Source: CAJXNP01 sp050305935 (GTDB lineage: Bacteria > Bacteroidota > Bacteroidia > Cytophagales > Cyclobacteriaceae). From it: a DNA stretch of 33,928 nt. A program made the translations under genes and the position numbers. The DNA is taken from positions 1-33,928 of the forward strand of contig JBNLGG010000046.1 in the NCBI GenBank assembly GCA_050305935.1, in the 5' to 3' direction. Shown here piece after piece: positions 1-8,385 of this stretch (position 1 is its first letter; every line of letters starts with the position of its first letter). The notes under the pieces were generated by a model. That model was not told the DNA's origin and did no database searches. It worked only from the letters and a program-made list of their open reading frames with translations.

Positions 1-990
1 TTTTTGTTCTTGGCTGAGTTGCCAGGCGTTGTAAAAACCTACGATAGCTTCTGCCTGAGGCCACCAGTGTTTGTCGGTGTCGGTGTATCGACCGTGATCG
101 GCTTCATGCATCAGCCCGCCATCAACGTCAAGGCCTTCCTTCAAGGTAACATCAGAAACTTTTATGGCAATATCATTTACTTCCCTGATCAGGTCGGTAT
201 CACCTACTACATCCGCTGCGCGGCAAAGTAGCCAGGCAGCCTCAATGTCATGGCCAAAGGAATATTCGGAAGATTTAAGATTCCATTTCTCATCAAAAAA
301 TAAATTCAAATGACAGGTCGACTTATCGAGTATTTTATCAATGTGAATCCGAATCAGGTTCTTTAATTGCTTTTTTAGAAAATCATCCGGCCAAACCTGT
401 AGCAGGGTGGTGTATGCCTCCAGGACGTGCAGGTGGGTGTTCATGGTTTTCTTTTCATTGGCATCCTTCTCACTCAGGCGAAGGTCATCCAATAAAATCC
501 ACTCCCTATTAAAGGCCTCCAGGTAACCATCGTCTTCCTTATCAAAGGCATGTTTCTCCAGCAATTGAAACAGTTCTTTTGCCAGTTCCAACGCCTCGGG
601 ATTATGAAAGGCTTTGTAATATTCGCTCAGCGCATAAATTGCGAAAGCCTGTGCATACACCTGCTTCTTTTTGCTGACGGGCTTGCCCCGGCAATCAAGT
701 TCCCAATACACCCCACCATATTCCCGGTCCACAAAATGCTTTGAGATATAGTCAAACGCCCGGTGGGCAGACGGCATGTACTTGGGGAAATTCGTGGTAT
801 TGCAGGCAGCAGAAAAGGCCCATAAGATCCTGGTATTAATAATAACCCCTTTTGGTGAAAAGGGGTCTTTTTTGCCAAAACTATCTATCTTTCCAATAAA
901 TCCGCCGTGGTCACTATCCCAGGTTTCGCTCTGCCAAAAATCAAGTATCCGGTGAAGTTCCTGGCTCAGCTCCGCCTTTAGGCATTCCAT
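1..990 (-). CDS. Cellobiose/mannobiose 2-epimerase (AGE family), C-terminus beyond window
   Basis: The minus frame is open from the ATG at 988-990 to the left edge, giving 330 residues; family members are about 390-420 residues, so the C-terminus lies outside. I see the hallmarks of the N-acylglucosamine 2-epimerase/cellobiose epimerase (alpha/alpha)6 barrel: HVLEAYT at residues 188-194, GHDIEAAWLL around His247 and HWWPQAE from His308, whose histidines are the general acid/base residues in this family. The start overlaps the end of the GH130 gene by 13 nt, so the two are probably co-translated. In the Bacteroides mannan pathway this cytoplasmic enzyme converts beta-1,4-mannobiose to mannosyl-glucose, the substrate of the neighbouring phosphorylase. 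That context favours mannobiose over cellobiose, which is inference. No signal peptide is visible. Confidence 0.9.
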   Translation of the reverse strand, partial: MECLKAELSQELHRILDFWQSETWDSDHGGFIGKIDSFGKKDPFSPKGVIINTRILWAFSAACNTTNFPKYMPSAHRAFDYISKHFVDREYGGVYWELDCRGKPVSKKKQVYAQAFAIYALSEYYKAFHNPEALELAKELFQLLEKHAFDKEDDGYLEAFNREWILLDDLRLSEKDANEKKTMNTHLHVLEAYTTLLQVWPDDFLKKQLKNLIRIHIDKILDKSTCHLNLFFDEKWNLKSSEYSFGHDIEAAWLLCRAADVVGDTDLIREVNDIAIKVSDVTLKEGLDVDGGLMHEADHGRYTDTDKHWWPQAEAIVGFYNAWQLSQEQK

Positions 991-2162
991 ATTTGCAGGT
1001 TCTTTCTGATCAATTCATTTCTGCTCGCTACGCTGGTGGCCGATCGCAATCCATCTTCCGGAGTATTTGTCACATAATCTACCAATTGATCCACCGTCGA
1101 TGTCGCCACGTGCATGCGTGTATCCGACGAAGCGTAGAAGATAAGCACCTCGCCATTGTCCTTTTTCACCCAGCCATTGGTAAACAAAACATTGGAAACG
1201 TCACCCACTCTTTCTTCCCCCTGTGGCCCCATAAAATGGCCTCCTGGTCGATGGGTAACTTTAGATGGATCTTCCAGGGAAGTCATAAACATGTACAAAA
1301 CGTATCGCAGACCAGCGGCAGTATTCCTCACTCCATGTGCCAGGTGCAGCCAGCCTTTTTCTGTTTTGATCGGAGCCGGTCCCTGACCATTTTTCACTTC
1401 TTTGATCGTATGATAGATCTTCGGTTCGATCACTATTTCGTCATTGATTTCGGCCTTTTCCATGCTATCGGTGAAACCCCAACCGATGCCCCCACCTGAA
1501 CCGGTATCAATAAAGCCATCCTGAGGTCGGGTATAAAGGGCATATTTTCCATTAATAAACTCGGGATGCAATACCACATTGCGCTGCTGGCCGGAATAGG
1601 TGATCAGGTCAGGCAGTCGCTCCCAGGTTTTTAGGTCTTTCGTTCGAGCGATACCACACTGAGCAACTGCAGAAGAAGTATCTCCTTCCCTGGCATCAGG
1701 ATCTTTTCTTTCCGAGCAAAAGGTGCCGTAAATCCAACCGTCTTCGTGCTTCACTACCCGCATGTCGTACACATTGGTTTCAGGTATTTCTGTTTCCGGC
1801 ATGGTGATCGGATAATCCCAAAAACGGAAATTATCAATTCCATTTGGGCTTTCTGCTACGGCAAAAAAAGATTTTCGATCATAGCCCTCTACCCTGACGA
1901 TCAGCACAATGTTGCCATTGAACTCCATCGCCCCGGCATTAAAAGCTGCGTTCACCCCTATTCGTTCTTGTAAAAAAGGATTGGTTAAATGATCTAAATC
2001 AAACCGCCAGAATAGTGGGGTGTGTTCTGCCGTAACCACAGGGTATTCAAAGCGCTGATAAATTCCATTGAAAACCGGGGAGGGTACATTTTTTCGGGTG
2101 ATAAGCCTCTCATGTTCTGCTTTTAATAGGGATAGTTGTTTATCAAATTCCTGTTTGGACAT
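978..2162 (-). CDS. GH130 4-O-beta-D-mannosyl-D-glucose phosphorylase
   Basis: A 394-residue cytoplasmic protein without signal peptide. It matches glycoside hydrolase family 130: the N-terminal part has NAAFNAGAME, the VYDMR motif holds the presumed catalytic Asp (about residue 133), and GQGPAPIKTEKGWLHLAHGV and the late FYASSDTRMHVA segment are typical of the five-bladed propeller. Length and N-terminal extension fit the GH130_1 mannosyl-glucose phosphorylases. These use inorganic phosphate to split mannosyl-glucose into mannose 1-phosphate and glucose. The gene lies between GH26 (27 nt gap upstream) and the epimerase (13 nt overlap downstream), the same functional set as the Bacteroides fragilis mannan pathway. 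GH130_2 mannooligosaccharide phosphorylase is the main alternative, but the epimerase partner argues against it. Confidence 0.92.
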   Translation of the reverse strand: MSKQEFDKQLSLLKAEHERLITRKNVPSPVFNGIYQRFEYPVVTAEHTPLFWRFDLDHLTNPFLQERIGVNAAFNAGAMEFNGNIVLIVRVEGYDRKSFFAVAESPNGIDNFRFWDYPITMPETEIPETNVYDMRVVKHEDGWIYGTFCSERKDPDAREGDTSSAVAQCGIARTKDLKTWERLPDLITYSGQQRNVVLHPEFINGKYALYTRPQDGFIDTGSGGGIGWGFTDSMEKAEINDEIVIEPKIYHTIKEVKNGQGPAPIKTEKGWLHLAHGVRNTAAGLRYVLYMFMTSLEDPSKVTHRPGGHFMGPQGEERVGDVSNVLFTNGWVKKDNGEVLIFYASSDTRMHVATSTVDQLVDYVTNTPEDGLRSATSVASRNELIRKNLQIWNA

Positions 2163-2189
2163 TTCTGTAATAATTTTCTCTATACAATA

Positions 2190-3341
2190 TTAATTCAATT
2201 CTCCGTCCTTTGTAGCAGGGCTACCATAAAGGTCTGGTAATTCATCCTCGAATAATACGAATGGATGGTTTTTAAACTCAATAAAATCATCTGCACTTGG
2301 ATGACCGGGATACGGGGCGTAGTGGTGATCCAGTCTTCCATTCCTCCACACTAATACCCAGGTAATGTTTTTGGTTTTGTTGTCCGTCATGATGGTTTTC
2401 AGCAACACATCTGTCCACCACCTTGGATCCGGAATTTTTTCGGCACCGGTTTCCATAATGGCAGAAGGCTTGCCATACTCCTGGCTAATGTCATACAATG
2501 TATGTAGCCTCGTGATGGTTTCGTGGGCCGTTTCCGAACTGTACAAACCCTGATAGTCGTCTACCCCAAGGATATCAACCCACTCATCGCCTGGGAAAAA
2601 CCCCATATATTCTTCCTTGCTATAAAATTTATCGGGGGAATATGCATATAATAAATTATGGATGCCTTTATCATCCCTCAAATAATGGACGGTAAATCGC
2701 CACAGGGCAATATATTCTTCCGCGGTCGCATTGCCCCTACCCCACCAAAACCATGACCCGGTATGCTCATGAAATGGTCGGAAAACAATGGGGATGTTTT
2801 TCAATTCCATAAAAAAAGCTGCTACAGTATCCAGTTCGGCCTTATATGTTTCATGGAGTTTTCCTCCGGGAATGATATGCTTCACAGCCTTTGTCGTATC
2901 CCAGGAATGGGTATTTGTCACTGGGTTTTCCATATGCCAACTGACAGTAACCAAACCTCCCCGCTCGTGACCCTCTCGGATGTAGCGCTTCATGTCGCCA
3001 AACTTCACACTATCAATGTTGTAGATCCCTCCAACTCCGCTAATATCCCAGCCATACACTGCGGGATAGCTCCCGGAAACTTCCTTCACATCCGACCTGC
3101 CATCAACTGCCCTCCAACCGATACCGTAGGCCAGGTCATCCTGGTGGCCAAACATGAGGCCTTTACCCTGCATCGCCAACAAGTTGGCATACAGGTTTTT
3201 TACCTTAGGTATGGATTGCTGATCGACGATCTTGACCTCCTGAGAGGACGAAGATTCATCACGCTGTTCATTCTTTTTGGATGAACACGAGGCAATACTC
3301 CCCAGTAGAAATATCAGAAGGATGAATTTGGACGTTTGCAT
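2190..3341 (-). CDS. GH26 beta-mannanase lipoprotein
   Basis: The start is placed at the ATG at 3339-3341, although the frame is open further upstream, because it gives a clean lipoprotein signal (MQTSKFILLIFLLGSIASC, lipidated Cys19) followed by a Ser/Lys/Glu-rich linker. The 383-residue product is a GH26 TIM barrel. FRPFHEHTGSWFWWG carries the acid/base Glu192, and SAIMETG carries the nucleophile Glu297. GLMFGHQDD near residue 62 and the WHMENP segment are also typical. It should release mannobiose or short mannooligosaccharides from beta-mannan at the outer membrane or in the periplasm. It is the first gene of the three-gene mannan operon. The usual sugar symporter is not seen here and may lie beyond the left edge. 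Confidence 0.93.
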   Translation of the reverse strand: MQTSKFILLIFLLGSIASCSSKKNEQRDESSSSQEVKIVDQQSIPKVKNLYANLLAMQGKGLMFGHQDDLAYGIGWRAVDGRSDVKEVSGSYPAVYGWDISGVGGIYNIDSVKFGDMKRYIREGHERGGLVTVSWHMENPVTNTHSWDTTKAVKHIIPGGKLHETYKAELDTVAAFFMELKNIPIVFRPFHEHTGSWFWWGRGNATAEEYIALWRFTVHYLRDDKGIHNLLYAYSPDKFYSKEEYMGFFPGDEWVDILGVDDYQGLYSSETAHETITRLHTLYDISQEYGKPSAIMETGAEKIPDPRWWTDVLLKTIMTDNKTKNITWVLVWRNGRLDHHYAPYPGHPSADDFIEFKNHPFVLFEDELPDLYGSPATKDGELN

Positions 3342-3714
3342 ATTCCGATTGATTAGACTATTACAATTTAAAAAAAGATGAGTTAAAAAAACCGAGACCA
3401 CCCTCTGTGATCCCGGTTTCACCTTACAAAACACCCTTATTTTTAGTTGCTGTGGAAGCTGAGTATGAACATCAACCTGTTGATGATGCGGTGTGGTTAA
3501 ATGCTGGTAACAAATGTAAATGAGAAGGTTTATTTGCAGGAGGTGTATTTATATCAAACAACGGGGACATTTGCTCACCATTAAGTTTTACCCTCCCTAT
3601 CGAGATAATTCGTAGCACCCGTAAATATTACCATCGATCAAATCACCCATTCCTTCTCATTTCTCATTGAAAACGACATTTGTTTACCTCAAATAATTGG
3701 CTGCGTGAATAGTA
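3342..3714. other. Intergenic region upstream of the mannan operon
   Basis: These 373 nt hold no convincing gene. On the minus strand there is a TACATTTG match to the Bacteroidetes -7 consensus (plus-strand 3511-3518), about 170 nt upstream of the GH26 start, but no TTTG at the right spacing. It is therefore only a weak promoter candidate for the mannan operon. The binding site of the adjacent AraC-type regulator would be expected here, but I could not identify a direct repeat with confidence. Confidence 0.35.
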
Positions 3715-6700
3715 CTATGCACCTTCATTGGCCTTCGATTTTTTTGCATATTCCGAGGGTGTCATTTTAAAATGTTCGGTAAAGCGGGAACGGAAATATT
3801 TAAGATCGTTAAAACCAACTTCATAGGTGATCTGTGCAACTGTAAGCTGGCCTTGCTTCAGCAATTGGGCTGCCCTTTGTATCCTTTGCACACGGAGAAA
3901 TTCATTGGCCGAAAGGCCTGTTAGCGCCTTCAGTTTTCTATACAACTGCATTTTACTCATTCCGATATCCTCGCATATTTCTTCAATGCCAAAATGCGAG
4001 TCAGACATTTTTTCTTCGACGACCTCCATTAGCTTATTTAAAAAATCTTCGTCCAATGAGTTCAGTGTAATTTCTTTTGGCTTTACGTATAGCTTTTCGC
4101 TGAACTTTCTTTTTAAGGCCTTTCGCTGATCAATCAGGTTTTTCACCCTCGCTAAAAGATAATCCGGGCTGAAAGGCTTGGTTATATAATCGTCTGCACC
4201 AGTTTCGATACCCTCTACTTTAAAGATCAGGGAGGTTCTTGCGGTCAATAAGACAACGGGAATGTGGCTTGTCACTGGGTCTTTTTTTACCCGACTGCAG
4301 AGTTCTAATCCATCCATTTCAGGCATCATCACATCACTTATGACAAGGTCAGGAATCTCCGCTTTGATTTTTCCCAATCCCTCCATCCCATCGGCAGCTT
4401 CCGAGATTTGGAAATTCAAGGATAAAATGTCGCGAACAAAATTTCTGACATCGCTATTGTCCTCTATGACCAACACGTGGTCCTTTTCGGAATCAACCTC
4501 GTTCACCTCGCGCTTTAACCCCACTTGCGGAACGGAAGAAGATTGATTTGTATAGTCAACAGAGCCTTCACCGTCGATAAAATCTGACAATATCTCGTCC
4601 TCGTAAAGGTGGAAAATCCCGGTAGGAATAAACACAGAAAAAACCGAACCCTGCCCCAATTTACTTTCCACGGTAATGGCGCCCTTGTGCAGCAGCACCA
4701 GGTCCTTGGTTAGTGCGAGGCCAATGCCCGTACCAACTTTGGTCTTTTCAATGGCCGATTCTTCCCGGAAATACCAGTTAAACACTTTGTTAAGGCTTCC
4801 CTCCGAAATTCCCTGGCCGGTATCTTTCACACTTATCTTAAGATAATCCAGTGGGTAGATTTCATCATACACCGAAATAGTTTGGGCACATTCGCTCCTC
4901 ACCTGAGCAGACTCGGCAAAACTGATAAGAATGCTAATTTCACCTTCGTTCCTGGAATATTTAAAGGCATTTGAAAGTAAATTATACAGTATTTTTTCCA
5001 TGAGGTCGCGGTCAAAGTAAAGCTTTATCGTCTCCTGTTTCGTATCGAAATTATAGTCGATATTCCTGTCCTTTGCTTCCTCCCTGAATGAAATAAATAT
5101 CTCGCGAAGGAAACTGACGATGTCCCCCTGCGCAGCTTTCAGTTTAACTTTCTCTTTGCCCAGTTTTCTGAAGTCCATCAATTGGTTGAGCAATCGATAT
5201 AATCGCTGACCGTGATGTTGCATTAATTGCAATTGATTCAACATTCTCCCGTTAAGGTCGGTAGTGTTTAAGAGCTTTTCCAATGGCCCAAGTATAAGCG
5301 TAAGAGGGGTACGGATTTCGTGTGAAATATTGGTGAAATACTGTAACTCCAGGTTGTGCAGTTCGTCCGCTCTTTCACGTTCTAGCCTTTCGATCTCAAT
5401 GCTATGCCGAAGCTTGATCCTGGAAAGTGTGATTTTTCGAATAAGCCAAAACATGCCAATTGTGATTAATGCATAAAGAAAATAAGCCCATACAGTCAGC
5501 CAGAAAGGAGGCAGGACGGTAATTTTCAGCACCTTGCTATTATTGGTCCAAACCCCGTCATTATTCGACCCACTAACCTTAAACAGATACGTGCCCGCAT
5601 CGAGATTGGAATAATGTGCAAAACGCCTGGACGCCGTGGTCATTATCCAATCGTCATCAAAGCCCTCCATCTTAAATTTGTACTTGTTTTTTTCAGGCGC
5701 GGCAAAATGTAATGCAGCAAATTCTATGGTGATATTGTTGTCAAAATGCTTCAGGGTTATTTCACTTGTCTGACCAATGCTTTTCTCAAGGATGGCCTCT
5801 CTACCTTTAAATTTCCCGACGGGCACACTTTCGTAGTTTAATAAAAGATCGGTTATGACAACTTTCGGTTTATAAGGATTGCTTCGAATATCGTCAGGAC
5901 TGAAAAGTGTCAGACCATCCGATCCTCCAAAAATTACAGTGTCGCCAAGCGTGATCACGGCATTGTTATGAAAAAAACGATTGCCCAGGCCCTCCGAATA
6001 ATTGTATTCCTGGAAGGACATATCTATGTCCTCTCCATCGCCTTTTATCAGTGTTTTAACAATACTTTTCTTGGTGCTAAGCCACAATTCATCCTCTTTA
6101 ATCGCGACTATACTTTGCACTAACTCGCCCGGAAAACCATTGGCCGTTGTATAAAAATTAGTCGAATGATCCGGTATATTTAATAAACACAGTCCTGATT
6201 CTGTACCAATCCACAGCCTCCCACGACTGTCCTCACACATATCCGTGATAAAATTATCCGGTAGAAACCTGTCGCTATCCGATCCATTCGAATAGTGAGT
6301 GAAATTGCCAGCCTTACCTTTTTTTAATTCACGAATAGCGAATTTGAAAATACCATTCCCACGTGTTCCCACCCATAGATTAGCTCTCTTGTCTTCATAC
6401 AATTTGACAATAGGTGATGAGCTTAACCACTGATCCTTACCTATTTGATCAATAACGATGAAGCCCTTCCCATCGCCGTCAAATAAATTCAAGCCCCCCT
6501 GATAGGTGCCAAACCAAAGATTATGGTCGCCATCTGCGAGAGAGCTAACGAAATAGTCATCGCTGACGGAGCCGCCTGACTTATTAAATTTTGCGGCGAT
6601 CCGGTTTTTTGACTTCGCCTGGCTATTTCCGTCTACCACATACATTCCGCTACCATCTGTGCCAACCCAAATATATTTGTTCTGATCAACGAGAAGGGTA

Positions 6701-7983
6701 TTGACAAATTTTAGTGATATGTCATCCTGATTAAAAGGAAGGTATTGATAATCTGAAATCATTCGGCTGGCTTCCACGATGCCCGAACCATAAGTACCAA
6801 TGTAGACCATCCCATGTTCCGATTTCATCAGACTTCTAATCTCACTGGCTTGATCACCCTGGTGTGGGGCCATATCAATAAAATGAAAAGACTTTCCATA
6901 CTTATCTATTTTTTGCAGGCCTTTGTTTGTGCCAATCCAAACCACGCCCGAATTATCCTCAAAAAATTCATTGACCTTTTCAATCTTGTTGTTAAAACCG
7001 GGCGCTTCCACAAACAAGCGTGTGAATTTTTTCTCGAAAACCTGAAAAGCAAAAGCCCCATCATCTGTTCCTATCCACAGCGTAGTGCTATCTACTATAC
7101 CCTGATAAACAGCATTTATTTTATTTTTTAGACTGGAAGGAAGATCGACATCGACCATGATAGGAGTTGAACGTAATAACTCATGGTTTTCGAATACCAC
7201 CTCATACAAGCCGTCCGCGCTTCCCAGGAGCAATCGCACATCAGTTTCAGAAGATTGGGCAACATAAACCGCATCAAACGCCCGGGCAAATATTCCTTTG
7301 TCGTAATAGGTAAAATTGGCTTTTCCCTGGGAGGCAGCTGGATTGGACATGTCAAACCTTACCAGCCCCCTGTTTGTACCAATCCAGATAATATCATTTT
7401 TGACCTTGGAAATACTTAAAAAATCAATCCCCTCTTTTTCAAATTCATAGTTGTCAAATGTCGCAGTACCATTGTCGTTTAAATTCACTTTGCTTACAAA
7501 ACCATAGGTCGTAGCCATCCAGATGTTTTTCTTCGAATCTTCCCAAATACCCATGATATCATTTTCAGGGATGGATAAAGAATTTCCATCTTCGTGTTTA
7601 TACTGGATAAAGCACTGACTGTTCCTGTCAAACAAATGCAGCCCCTGCAAATTACTACCCACCCAAAGCCTTCCATCGCTATCTGAATACACTACTCGCA
7701 CTTTCCTTCCCCTAAAACAGTCAGAATATCCATGCCGGGCCTTGTAAGTTCGCAGGGAATAGCCGTCATACATAAACAGTCCCTCCCACGATCCAAACCA
7801 GATGAAGCCTTCTTTGTCCTGGACGACACTGTTTATGTTACCGGAGCTGAAGTTTAAACTCGATGTTTCTTGAATGCTATAGTTTGGAGGTAGGTTTTGA
7901 GCATAACTTGATTGTGCAAGCAGACGTTGACAGAAGGCCTGATGAATAACAAGAAAAGCAAAAAGGCAAATAATTTTATGCAT
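3715..7983 (-). CDS. Hybrid two-component system regulator (HTCS), probable mannan sensor
   Basis: A 1422-residue one-protein sensor and regulator. In order: signal peptide (residues 1-24); a long periplasmic sensor of repeated WxGTxxGL-type two-component propeller blades; a Y_Y_Y domain ending near 820; a membrane helix around 826-846; HisKA with NISHEIRTPL (phospho-acceptor His888); HATPase with NLLSNAFKYS and a GTGIGLAL G-box; a receiver domain with VISDVMMPEMDG (phospho-acceptor Asp1217) and the TKPF lysine; and a C-terminal AraC-type HTH ending in GFNDLKYFRSRF. This architecture is diagnostic of Bacteroidetes glycan utilisation control, where the periplasmic domain binds an oligosaccharide and the HTH activates adjacent genes. 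It lies just upstream of the mannan operon on the same strand, so mannooligosaccharide sensing is the natural inference. Confidence 0.95.
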   Translation of the reverse strand: MHKIICLFAFLVIHQAFCQRLLAQSSYAQNLPPNYSIQETSSLNFSSGNINSVVQDKEGFIWFGSWEGLFMYDGYSLRTYKARHGYSDCFRGRKVRVVYSDSDGRLWVGSNLQGLHLFDRNSQCFIQYKHEDGNSLSIPENDIMGIWEDSKKNIWMATTYGFVSKVNLNDNGTATFDNYEFEKEGIDFLSISKVKNDIIWIGTNRGLVRFDMSNPAASQGKANFTYYDKGIFARAFDAVYVAQSSETDVRLLLGSADGLYEVVFENHELLRSTPIMVDVDLPSSLKNKINAVYQGIVDSTTLWIGTDDGAFAFQVFEKKFTRLFVEAPGFNNKIEKVNEFFEDNSGVVWIGTNKGLQKIDKYGKSFHFIDMAPHQGDQASEIRSLMKSEHGMVYIGTYGSGIVEASRMISDYQYLPFNQDDISLKFVNTLLVDQNKYIWVGTDGSGMYVVDGNSQAKSKNRIAAKFNKSGGSVSDDYFVSSLADGDHNLWFGTYQGGLNLFDGDGKGFIVIDQIGKDQWLSSSPIVKLYEDKRANLWVGTRGNGIFKFAIRELKKGKAGNFTHYSNGSDSDRFLPDNFITDMCEDSRGRLWIGTESGLCLLNIPDHSTNFYTTANGFPGELVQSIVAIKEDELWLSTKKSIVKTLIKGDGEDIDMSFQEYNYSEGLGNRFFHNNAVITLGDTVIFGGSDGLTLFSPDDIRSNPYKPKVVITDLLLNYESVPVGKFKGREAILEKSIGQTSEITLKHFDNNITIEFAALHFAAPEKNKYKFKMEGFDDDWIMTTASRRFAHYSNLDAGTYLFKVSGSNNDGVWTNNSKVLKITVLPPFWLTVWAYFLYALITIGMFWLIRKITLSRIKLRHSIEIERLERERADELHNLELQYFTNISHEIRTPLTLILGPLEKLLNTTDLNGRMLNQLQLMQHHGQRLYRLLNQLMDFRKLGKEKVKLKAAQGDIVSFLREIFISFREEAKDRNIDYNFDTKQETIKLYFDRDLMEKILYNLLSNAFKYSRNEGEISILISFAESAQVRSECAQTISVYDEIYPLDYLKISVKDTGQGISEGSLNKVFNWYFREESAIEKTKVGTGIGLALTKDLVLLHKGAITVESKLGQGSVFSVFIPTGIFHLYEDEILSDFIDGEGSVDYTNQSSSVPQVGLKREVNEVDSEKDHVLVIEDNSDVRNFVRDILSLNFQISEAADGMEGLGKIKAEIPDLVISDVMMPEMDGLELCSRVKKDPVTSHIPVVLLTARTSLIFKVEGIETGADDYITKPFSPDYLLARVKNLIDQRKALKRKFSEKLYVKPKEITLNSLDEDFLNKLMEVVEEKMSDSHFGIEEICEDIGMSKMQLYRKLKALTGLSANEFLRVQRIQRAAQLLKQGQLTVAQITYEVGFNDLKYFRSRFTEHFKMTPSEYAKKSKANEGA

Positions 7984-8002
7984 CGTCTGAGAGCTGCTAC
8001 GA

Positions 8003-8032
8003 TTTGCTAAAATACTTGTAAATATAGTTTTG
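8003..8032 (+). promoter_or_regulatory. Bacteroidetes-type promoter
   Basis: TTTG at 8003-8006, an 18-nt spacer, then TAGTTTTG at 8025-8032, an exact match to TTTG-N18-TAnnTTTG. Transcription should start near 8038 on the plus strand. It is the only good plus-strand promoter I see ahead of the 8386 gene, which would give that mRNA a leader of about 350 nt. Confidence 0.55.
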
Positions 8033-8043
8033 TATCGTATAGT

Positions 8044-8121
8044 ATGGGAATTATTAGAAAACTGTTAAACCCGTCGAAGTCAAAAGTCGGCATATCAAAA
8101 AAATTTAAAGGATGGTTATAA
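8044..8121 (+). CDS. Candidate 25-residue basic peptide
   Basis: An ATG at 8044 opens a 25-codon frame ending in TAA at 8119-8121, immediately downstream of the promoter at 8003-8032, so the leader would be only a few bases. The product is strongly basic (about nine Lys/Arg, no acidic residues) and starts MGIIRKLLNPSKSK. No Shine-Dalgarno is visible and I recognise no family. It could be a small protein, a leader peptide for the 8386 gene, or chance. Confidence 0.25.
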   Translation: MGIIRKLLNPSKSKVGISKKFKGWL

Positions 8122-8385
8122 ATTGATCAATTTAAGAATATGAATATTGTAAGACAACAAGGCAGCGGCTGGCAAATTCGTAATTCAACCTACAATTCAT
8201 CTGTCCTGTAAAAATATAGAGGATCATATGGACAAAAAACTCTTTAAGAACTACAGTGCTGTATTCGCTTATTAGGGACAAGAAATCGCGATGTGACACA
8301 CATTTCGCATTGATTGACCTTATGCCGGAAAGCCAATAGGGTATTAGGACAGTCGAGTGTTTTACCAGAAACAACCGTATAACTC
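8122..8385. other. Untranslated leader/intergenic region
   Basis: AT-rich sequence between the candidate small ORF and the 8386 gene. I see no second promoter, riboswitch fold or gene on either strand. The promoter of the divergent regulator gene that starts at 7983 must lie somewhere between 7984 and here, but no clear match was found. Confidence 0.3.

Noticed and set aside
993..1499. Plus-strand open frame of 168 codons
   Set aside because: Antisense to the GH130 gene, which has all family motifs.
3511..3518. TACATTTG as the mannan operon promoter on the minus strand
   Set aside because: Only the -7 element matches; no TTTG at 18-19 nt upstream, so not listed as a separate promoter.
8122..8385. 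Riboswitch in the long leader of the 8386 gene
   Set aside because: No conserved aptamer core or terminator/antiterminator pair could be drawn.
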